The notes beneath the pieces were generated by a model. That model had not been told where the DNA came from. It ran no database searches and worked only from the letters and a program-made list of their open reading frames with translations. Below, one piece after another: positions 58,760 through 64,000 of a stretch of DNA of 64,000 nucleotides. The position numbers and the translations under genes are program-made. Origin of the DNA: an uncultured Lachnospiraceae bacterium (GTDB lineage Bacteria; Bacillota; Clostridia; Lachnospirales; Lachnospiraceae); contig CAJTQI010000002.1 of assembly GCA_910578645.1 (NCBI GenBank), forward strand, positions 1 through 64,000. Reading direction: 5' to 3'. How positions within the stretch are numbered: the stretch's first letter is position 1; the number at the start of each line of letters is the position of its first letter.

Positions 58760-59032
58760 ATGGCGACCAAGCAGGATATGACAGGGATGCTTGCAGTTTC
58801 GAAAGCAGGGCATGACCGGACAGAGATTTATGTCATAGTACGGGAAGAAGACGAATATGTATATTTAGCTGACGGCAGGAATAGAACGGTAGACAGGCCG
58901 AAGAAAAAAAACAAAAAGCATGTTCAGGTTATTAAAAAGGCACGGTTGGAGGAAACGGCTTACGGATTTGAAGATTTAGAAATCAAGAGAACAATCAAAA
59001 TGTATCAGGAGGGAGCAAATGTCAAAAGCTGA
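58760..59032 (+). CDS. KOW-domain RNA-binding protein (L14e-like)
   Basis: 90 residues from ATG 58760 (AGGGGAGG upstream): DMTGMLAVSKAGHDRTEIYV, IVREEDEYVYLADGRNRTVD, RPKKKNKKHVQVIKKA. It resembles the archaeal/eukaryotic L14e/L6e SH3-like KOW fold that is regularly found between map and infA in Clostridia. Its last bases overlap infA (ATG 59019). Probably ribosome-associated; function in bacteria unproven. Confidence 0.8.
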   Translation: MATKQDMTGMLAVSKAGHDRTEIYVIVREEDEYVYLADGRNRTVDRPKKKNKKHVQVIKKARLEETAYGFEDLEIKRTIKMYQEGANVKS

Positions 59033-59237
59033 TGTAATTGAAATTGAAGGGACAGTAATCGAAAAACTTCCGAATACCATGTTCCAGGTTGAATTAGAGA
59101 ATGGGCATGTAGTGCTGGCACATATAAGCGGCAAGCTGCGTCAGAACTTTATCCGTATTTTGCCAGGGGATAAGGTGACCTTAGAGTTATCGCCCTATGA
59201 TTTATCCAAAGGCAGAATTATCTGGCGTGATAAATAA
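59019..59237 (+). CDS. infA: Translation initiation factor IF-1
   Basis: 72 residues, MSKADVIEIEGTVIEKLPNT, MFQVELENGHVVLAHISGKL, RQNFIRILPGDKVTLELSPY, the S1-type OB fold. Overlaps the KOW gene by 14 bases (AGGAGGGAG upstream). Confidence 0.97.
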   Translation: MSKADVIEIEGTVIEKLPNTMFQVELENGHVVLAHISGKLRQNFIRILPGDKVTLELSPYDLSKGRIIWRDK

Positions 59238-59344
59238 GGAAGGGTATAAGCTTTGAAAGACTTGAAAGATTACGAAAACCGCTTGCAAAACAAAAGGTTT
59301 GATGTTATAATGTAAAACGGTCTTTTTTGAAAGGAGGGTTTGAG

Positions 59345-59458
59345 ATGAAAGTAAGGTCATCAGTAAAACCAATTTGCGAAAAGTGCAAGATTATTAAAAG
59401 AAAAGGAAAGATTCGAGTAATCTGTGAGAATCCGAAACACAAACAGGTACAAGGTTAA
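59345..59458 (+). CDS. rpmJ: 50S ribosomal protein L36, zinc-binding form
   Basis: 37 residues: MKVRSSVKPICEKCKIIKRK, GKIRVICENPKHKQVQG. Zinc ligands C11, C14, C27 and H32. AAAGGAGGG lies ahead of the ATG. Its position after infA and before rpsM matches the standard order. Confidence 0.97.
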   Translation: MKVRSSVKPICEKCKIIKRKGKIRVICENPKHKQVQG

Positions 59459-59460
59459 TC

Positions 59461-59905
59461 CCCTAATATGTTTTAAGTTAAGGGGTTCTTTCTAAAGAGA
59501 ATTTTAATGGAGTTTTCTAAGGGATTTTCCAAGATGATTTCGGAGAAATTTTCCAAGATGATTTTTAAAAATTATCTTGTATTATTGTTGAGCGGCTGCA
59601 GCACCGTTCTTTTTTCCATATACGGGAATAGCGGGGCTGATTAATATAGATGAAAGAGCCTATGGGAGATAACTTTTTGATACCAACAGTTGTGTTTGGA
59701 AAGACTGGATGACTTGGTCCGGTTGGGTAGAACCTACCCCAATCAATTAGTGTCATGTATACAAAGTATACAGATTGCATGTTAAAAGCGGAAGAATCTG
59801 CCCGGTAGAGTCCGGCAGGGAAATTCCGCTTATGGATGGTGGATATGTTCGTAACGGCATATCCGTCAATCTGAGGAAAATGCAGAGAAAATGGAGGAAA
59901 CGTAA
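59461..59905 (+). promoter_or_regulatory. Structured gap between rpmJ and rpsM (alpha-operon leader)
   Basis: 447 gene-free bases. In order: a stem CCCCTAA/TTAAGGGG followed by TTCTTT (59461-59492), a possible attenuator; a 17-bp direct repeat ATTTTCCAAGATGATTT at 59524-59540 and 59548-59564; a hairpin GGGTAG/CTACCC (59725-59739); the perfect inverted repeat TGTATAC-AAA-GTATACA (59756-59772); and a two-tier hairpin AAGCGGAA/TTCCGCTT (59786-59831) enclosing CTGCCCGG/CCGGCAG. S4 represses this operon in other bacteria, so a regulatory leader is plausible. No clear promoter hexamers were found. Confidence 0.45.
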
Positions 59906-60274
59906 ATGGCTCGTATTGCAGGTGTTGACTTACCTAGAGAAAAACGTGTGGAGATTGGACTTACTTATATCTATGGGATTGGCAGAGTAAGTTCCAATAA
60001 GATTCTGGCGGCTGCCAATGTGAATCCGGATACCCGTGTCAGGGAACTGACTGACGATGAGGTAAAGAGACTCGCAGAAGTAATTGACAGAGACTATATG
60101 GTAGAAGGTGATTTAAGAAGAGAAATCGCCCTCAATATCAAGCGTCTTCAGGAAATCGGATGCTACAGAGGTATCCGTCATAGGAAAGGTCTTCCTGTTC
60201 GTGGACAGAATACAAAGACCAATGCCAGAACAAGAAAAGGTCCGAAGAGGACAGTGGCAAACAAGAAGAAGTAA
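59906..60274 (+). CDS. rpsM: 30S ribosomal protein S13
   Basis: 122 residues, MARIAGVDLPREKRVEIGLT, YIYGIGRVSSNKILAAANVN, and the tail YRGIRHRKGLPVRGQNTKTN. GGAGG precedes the ATG. Confidence 0.97.
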   Translation: MARIAGVDLPREKRVEIGLTYIYGIGRVSSNKILAAANVNPDTRVRELTDDEVKRLAEVIDRDYMVEGDLRREIALNIKRLQEIGCYRGIRHRKGLPVRGQNTKTNARTRKGPKRTVANKKK

Positions 60275-60424
60275 TATGAAAATCCATCTATGAGAGATTT
60301 TCACTGTTCGAACAAGTTCGGACGCTAACTTGCGCATGTGCCTAAATTTGCGGGCTGAGCAAGAATTTGGGATTAACATGTGAGACTAAATTGTTTAGAA
60401 TATGAGAAAGTAGGTTAGTTTATT

Positions 60425-60820
60425 ATGGCTAAAAAAGTTACAAAGAAAGTGACAAAAAAGCGTGTAAAGAAAAACGTTGAACGTGGACAGGCACATATCC
60501 AGTCTTCTTTTAACAATACGATTGTTACCTTGACAGATACAGAAGGTAATGCGTTAAGCTGGGCGAGTGCTGGTGGTCTTGGCTTTAGAGGTTCAAGGAA
60601 ATCTACTCCATATGCAGCACAGATGGCTGCAGAGACAGCGGCAAAGGCTGCTTTAATCCATGGTTTGAAGACAGTAGATGTTATGGTGAAGGGACCGGGT
60701 TCAGGACGTGAGGCTGCTATCCGTGCTCTGCAGGCATGCGGCCTGGAAGTGACAAGTATTCGTGACGTGACTCCTGTGCCTCATAACGGATGCCGTCCGC
60801 CTAAGCGTCGTAGAGTCTAG
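60425..60820 (+). CDS. rpsK: 30S ribosomal protein S11
   Basis: 131 residues, MAKKVTKKVTKKRVKKNVER, GQAHIQSSFNNTIVTLTDTE, with KGPGSGREAAIRALQACGLE and the end DVTPVPHNGCRPPKRRRV. 150 bases after rpsM without a recognised gene. Confidence 0.97.
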   Translation: MAKKVTKKVTKKRVKKNVERGQAHIQSSFNNTIVTLTDTEGNALSWASAGGLGFRGSRKSTPYAAQMAAETAAKAALIHGLKTVDVMVKGPGSGREAAIRALQACGLEVTSIRDVTPVPHNGCRPPKRRRV

Positions 60821-60987
60821 TGTTTTGTACCGAGAATTTACACAGGTAATTCAAGTACGAAGCGCTTGTCAGACGAAAAGAAATGATATGATTATATGAT
60901 GAAAACAATACTTTGGAAGAAGGTGCCTCTTTTGTGGAACAAAAACAGGCACTGTAAACAAAATGATAATGAGAGGAGCCAAAAACA

Positions 60988-61581
60988 ATGGCAGTAAACA
61001 GAGTTCCAGTATTAAAAAGATGCAGGTCACTTGACTTAGACCCCACCTATTTAGGTTATGACAAGAAGTCCAACAGAACATCGGCCAGAGCAGGCAAGAA
61101 AATTAGTGAATATGGACTTCAGCTTAGAGAGAAACAGAAAGCAAAATTTATCTATGGTGTACTTGAGAAACCTTTCCGTAATTATTATAAGAAAGCCGAC
61201 AGAATGAAAGGCATGACTGGTGAAAACCTGATGGTTATGTTGGAGTGCAGGTTGGACAGCGTAGTTTTCAGGATGGGTTTTGCCAGAACCAGAAGAGAAG
61301 CAAGGCAGGTTGTTGGGCATAAACACTTCCTTGTAAACGGTAAGCCGGTTCAGATTCCGTCCTATTTGGTTAAAGCTGGTGACGTGATTGAAGTAAGGGA
61401 GAATGCAAAATCTCTGCAGAGATATAAAGATATCCTCGAAGTGACCGGAGGAAGACTTGTTCCGGAGTGGATGGAAGTTGACCAGGAAGCAATGAAGGGT
61501 ACAATTAAGCACCTTCCGTCAAGGGAAATGATTGATGTTCCGGTAAACGAGATGCTTATCGTCGAGCTGTACTCTAAATAA
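60988..61581 (+). CDS. rpsD: 30S ribosomal protein S4
   Basis: 197 residues, MAVNRVPVLKRCRSLDLDPT. The S4 RNA-binding domain is LECRLDSVVFRMGFARTRRE, ARQVVGHKHFLVNGKPVQIP. The N-terminal zinc cysteines of some S4 proteins are absent (only C12). It can act as a translational repressor of this operon. Confidence 0.97.
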   Translation: MAVNRVPVLKRCRSLDLDPTYLGYDKKSNRTSARAGKKISEYGLQLREKQKAKFIYGVLEKPFRNYYKKADRMKGMTGENLMVMLECRLDSVVFRMGFARTRREARQVVGHKHFLVNGKPVQIPSYLVKAGDVIEVRENAKSLQRYKDILEVTGGRLVPEWMEVDQEAMKGTIKHLPSREMIDVPVNEMLIVELYSK

Positions 61582-61638
61582 TCAAAGATGGAATGAAAGC
61601 AGCGGTTTAACGACATGTTCGCAAAGGAGGGTATTTGC

Positions 61639-62598
61639 GTGTTTGATTTTGAGAGACCTAATATTGAGGTTGCAGAAATCTCAGAAGATAAAAAATATGG
61701 TAGATTCGTAGTTGAACCTTTGGAGAGAGGCTATGGTATTACCCTTGGTAATTCTCTTAGAAGAATTATGCTTTCTTCTTTGCCGGGTGCGGCAGTCAGC
61801 CAGGTTAAAATCGAAGGTGTATTACATGAATTCAGTTCAATTCCCGGCGTGAAGGAAGATGTCACGGAGATTATCATGAACATCAAGAGCCTTGCAATTA
61901 GGAATAACAGCGATACCAATGAACCTAAGACCGCGTACATCGAGTATGAAGGCGAGGGCATTGTCAGGGCGTCAGATATTCAGTTTGACCAGGATATTGA
62001 GATTTTGAATCCTGATTTAGTCATCGCTACGCTGAGCGGCAAAGACACGAAATTATATATGGAATTAACAATCACAAAGGGTAGGGGATATGTAAGTTCC
62101 GACAGGAATAAAACAGAGGACCTTCCTATTGGTGTGATTGCCATTGATTCGATTTATACCCCTGTTGAGAGAGTCAATGTGACCGTAGAAAATACACGTG
62201 TTGGTCAGATTACCGACTACGATAAGCTGACACTGGATGTGCATACGAACGGAACGCTTGTCCCGGACGAAGCGGTCAGCCTGGCAGCAAAAGTACTGAG
62301 CGAACACTTAAGCCTTTTCATCGATTTGTCCGAGAACGCTAAGACTGCGGAAGTCATGGTGGAGAAGGAAGACGACGAGAAAGAAAAAGTTTTAGAGATG
62401 AGCATTGACGAACTGGAGTTATCCGTCCGTTCTTATAACTGCTTAAAGAGAGCCGGTATCAATACGGTGGAGGAACTTACCAACAAGACATCTGAGGATA
62501 TGATGAAAGTGCGTAATCTTGGACGTAAATCTTTGGAGGAAGTTTTAGCGAAACTGAAAGAATTAGGCTTACAGCTAAATCCTAGCGACGAAGTCTGA
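61639..62598 (+). CDS. rpoA: RNA polymerase subunit alpha
   Basis: 319 residues from a GTG start at 61639, eight bases after AAGGAGGG, giving the family N-terminus MFDFERPNIEVAEISEDKKY. An in-frame ATG at 61615 would add eight unlikely residues. The N-terminal dimerisation domain includes RGYGITLGNSLRRIMLSSLP; the C-terminal DNA-binding domain (about 245-319) includes ELSVRSYNCLKRAGINTVEE. Confidence 0.97.
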   Translation: MFDFERPNIEVAEISEDKKYGRFVVEPLERGYGITLGNSLRRIMLSSLPGAAVSQVKIEGVLHEFSSIPGVKEDVTEIIMNIKSLAIRNNSDTNEPKTAYIEYEGEGIVRASDIQFDQDIEILNPDLVIATLSGKDTKLYMELTITKGRGYVSSDRNKTEDLPIGVIAIDSIYTPVERVNVTVENTRVGQITDYDKLTLDVHTNGTLVPDEAVSLAAKVLSEHLSLFIDLSENAKTAEVMVEKEDDEKEKVLEMSIDELELSVRSYNCLKRAGINTVEELTNKTSEDMMKVRNLGRKSLEEVLAKLKELGLQLNPSDEV

Positions 62599-62754
62599 TA
62601 AACATATGGATGGCGTGTGGGATAAGACCGATGTGCGCCGACACGTCAGCTCATGAGTGGAATTATTTATGCATTCGGTAAGTAAGACCAAAGTGCGTGG
62701 CCGGATGTACACTATAGTGAGGGAGAGAACTCCCCGGTGAGAAAGGAGCCAATT

Positions 62755-63291
62755 ATGGCAAAATACAGAAAGCTCGGCAGAACATCTGACCAGAGAAAAG
62801 CATTATTAAGAAATCAGGTAACAGCATTGTTGTACAATGGTAAGATTATCACGACAGAGGCAAGGGCAAAGGAAGTGCGTAAGATTGCAGAGCACTTGAT
62901 TGCGATTGCAGCCAAAGAGAAAGATAACTTCGAGACTGTCAAGGTTATGGCAAAAGTAGCCCGCAAGGACAAAGACGGCAAGAGAGTGAAAGAAGTTGTA
63001 GACGGTAAGAAGGTTACGGTATACGACAATGTAGAGAAGGAGATTAAGAAAGACCTTCCCTCCAGGCTTCATGCCAGAAGACAGATTTTACGGGTGTTAT
63101 ACCCTGTCAAAGAGGTGCCTGCTACACCTGCCGGAAGGAAGAAGGGGACCAAGCAGGTAGACTTGGCGGCAAAGCTTTTCGACGAGTATGGTCCGAAGTA
63201 TGCGAGCCGTAACGGTGGTTATACAAGAATTATTAAAATCGGCCCTCGTAAGGGAGATGCAGCAATGGAGGTTGTACTGGAATTGGTATAA
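62755..63291 (+). CDS. rplQ: 50S ribosomal protein L17
   Basis: 178 residues from ATG 62755 (GAAAGGAGC upstream): MAKYRKLGRTSDQRKALLRN, QVTALLYNGKIITTEARAKE. The protein is about 50 residues longer than the E. coli form because of an internal insertion (KDKDGKRVKEVVDGKKVTVY), as in many Clostridia. Last gene of the superoperon. Confidence 0.96.
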   Translation: MAKYRKLGRTSDQRKALLRNQVTALLYNGKIITTEARAKEVRKIAEHLIAIAAKEKDNFETVKVMAKVARKDKDGKRVKEVVDGKKVTVYDNVEKEIKKDLPSRLHARRQILRVLYPVKEVPATPAGRKKGTKQVDLAAKLFDEYGPKYASRNGGYTRIIKIGPRKGDAAMEVVLELV

Positions 63292-63313
63292 GATTTTCAG
63301 TAGGCCATAATTT

Positions 63314-63341
63314 CCCCGCACGGTAGTGCGGGGGTTTTCTT
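63314..63341 (+). terminator. Terminator of the ribosomal superoperon
   Basis: CCCCGCAC (63314-63321), GGTA, GTGCGGGG (63326-63333), then GTTTTCTTTT. Confidence 0.93.
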
Positions 63342-63451
63342 TTACATAAAACCGTATCCGGTGTGTCAGGTGTAAACGATATTTTGGATTTATGGAATCT
63401 ACAGTAAAAACGTTAAAAAAGAATTTTTGATATAGATTTTATCCGTAAGTA

Positions 63452-63460
63452 TGTTATAAT
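63452..63460 (+). promoter_or_regulatory. Extended -10 promoter of the chemoreceptor gene
   Basis: TGTTATAAT, a TG-extended consensus -10 box, about 45 bases ahead of the ATG; no good -35 at 17 bases. Confidence 0.5.
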
Positions 63461-63505
63461 ATTAAAAGTATATAAAATAAAAAAGGGGTAGTGGAGGAAC
63501 ATGAG

Positions 63506-64000
63506 ATGAAGATGAAGCAAAAAATCCTTTTGATAGCGGTATTACCGCTTGTAGTGCTTGGTGTTGTAATTATTATGATAAGCAGCAAGCGAATTGAAGC
63601 TGCCTTGACCAAGAACATTGGAAATGGCCTGCGTGGTACAGCGATTGCGGTACGTGCAACATTCAGGAAGCTGAACAATGAACCATACATGCTGAATGAA
63701 AATAATGAGCTTGTAAAAGGTGATTTCAACATCTCGCAAACCGTAGATTTGGCGGACGATATTAAAGAAAGCGCTAACATTGATGTAACCATTTGCTACG
63801 GTGACACAAGATACATGACTTCCGTAAAGGATTCCAATGGACAGCGTATTCTTGGTACGAAAGCAGGGCCGCGGGCGATTGAGACCGTATTGGGCAAGGG
63901 TGAAGAATTCTTTGCTACGGATGCGGTGGTTGCTGAACATGAGTATTTTGGATACTATATTCCGCTATTTGATTTTGAGACCGGAGAGGCGGTCGGTATG
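63506..64000 (+). CDS. Methyl-accepting chemotaxis protein, N-terminal part
   Basis: 165 residues to the window edge. A first membrane segment (MKMKQKILLIAVLPLVVLGV, VIIMISSKRIEAALTK) leads into an extracellular Cache-type sensor domain (IDVTICYGDTRYMTSVKDSN, VVAEHEYFGYYIPLFDFETG). GGAGG lies eight bases before ATG 63506. The HAMP and signalling domains are outside the window. Class is likely but not proven, because membrane-anchored Cache domains also occur in kinases and cyclases. Confidence 0.7.
   Translation, partial: MKMKQKILLIAVLPLVVLGVVIIMISSKRIEAALTKNIGNGLRGTAIAVRATFRKLNNEPYMLNENNELVKGDFNISQTVDLADDIKESANIDVTICYGDTRYMTSVKDSNGQRILGTKAGPRAIETVLGKGEEFFATDAVVAEHEYFGYYIPLFDFETGEAVGM

Noticed and set aside
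59756..59772. TGTATAC-AAA-GTATACA as a GntR-type operator
   Set aside because: The palindrome is real, but no GntR gene or promoter is nearby, so the operator reading is not supported.
1..64000. tRNA and rRNA genes
   Set aside because: I looked for T-arm motifs (GGTTCRA) with matching acceptor stems and for rRNA core sequences and found none.

Overview
This window looks like chromosomal DNA of a Gram-positive anaerobe of the class Clostridia, most likely Lachnospiraceae. The evidence is a canonical S10-spc-alpha ribosomal-protein superoperon with secY-adk-map-infA-rpmJ embedded, strong AGGAGG-type ribosome binding sites, zinc-binding forms of S14, L36 and adenylate kinase, a KOW-domain protein between map and infA, TraX/BioY/DUF1284/GHKL-LytTR genes of clostridial type, and an IS256-type transposase. 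Genus and species cannot be fixed from the sequence alone.

Region 1 (1-8.2 kb) is a decaying accessory island. It holds a window-edge IS256-type transposase with an in-frame stop, a zinc-finger-like protein whose C-terminus runs into the IS end, a small HTH protein on a divergent promoter, two broken XRE regulators, and fragments of an alpha/beta hydrolase, a tyrosine phosphatase, an aminoglycoside-phosphotransferase-like kinase and a HAD hydrolase. It also has an intact antitoxin with a C-terminally truncated Doc toxin and a perfect 62-bp palindrome.

Region 2 (8.2-20.0 kb) is a carbohydrate locus. A leftward arm has a Gfo/Idh/MocA oxidoreductase and two paralogous ROK regulators. A rightward operon has a second Gfo/Idh/MocA oxidoreductase, a sugar-binding lipoprotein, two ABC permeases (no ATPase) and a TIM-barrel isomerase/epimerase-like protein, followed by a creatininase-family amidohydrolase and two flavodoxin-like proteins. 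Two oxidoreductases plus a TIM-barrel protein without a glycosidase suggest oxidative (3-keto) processing of a glycoside or cyclitol; this is inference.

Region 3 (20-45 kb) is mixed housekeeping and accessory genes: GNAT, TrmH/SpoU methyltransferase, a wrecked KilA-N gene, an ECF sigma/membrane protein/ABC exporter operon, GH125 alpha-mannosidase, Ogt, LD-carboxypeptidase, an MFS exporter, a P-loop ABC_ATPase protein, BioY (with a BirA-like operator) plus DUF1284, a GH13 glucosidase, a LytTR/GHKL two-component pair, FlxA-like, TraX, DUF2752, a Tyr/Gln/Gly-repeat membrane protein, a polytopic membrane protein and an RlmI-like methyltransferase.

Region 4 (45.4-63.3 kb) is the ribosomal superoperon rpsJ to rplQ. 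It is preceded by a good sigma-A-type promoter and a structured leader, contains structured gaps, and ends at a strong terminator. The start of a methyl-accepting chemotaxis protein follows at the right edge.

Two repeat families stand out. One is a dispersed palindromic element with ends like TACCCTCAGTGAACAAAGGG (4 sites; one is a 277-bp form with two related internal hairpins). The other is a roughly 59-bp hairpin element found directly after the stop codons of three ribosomal-protein genes (five copies in three clusters) whose outer arms vary in a compensatory way.
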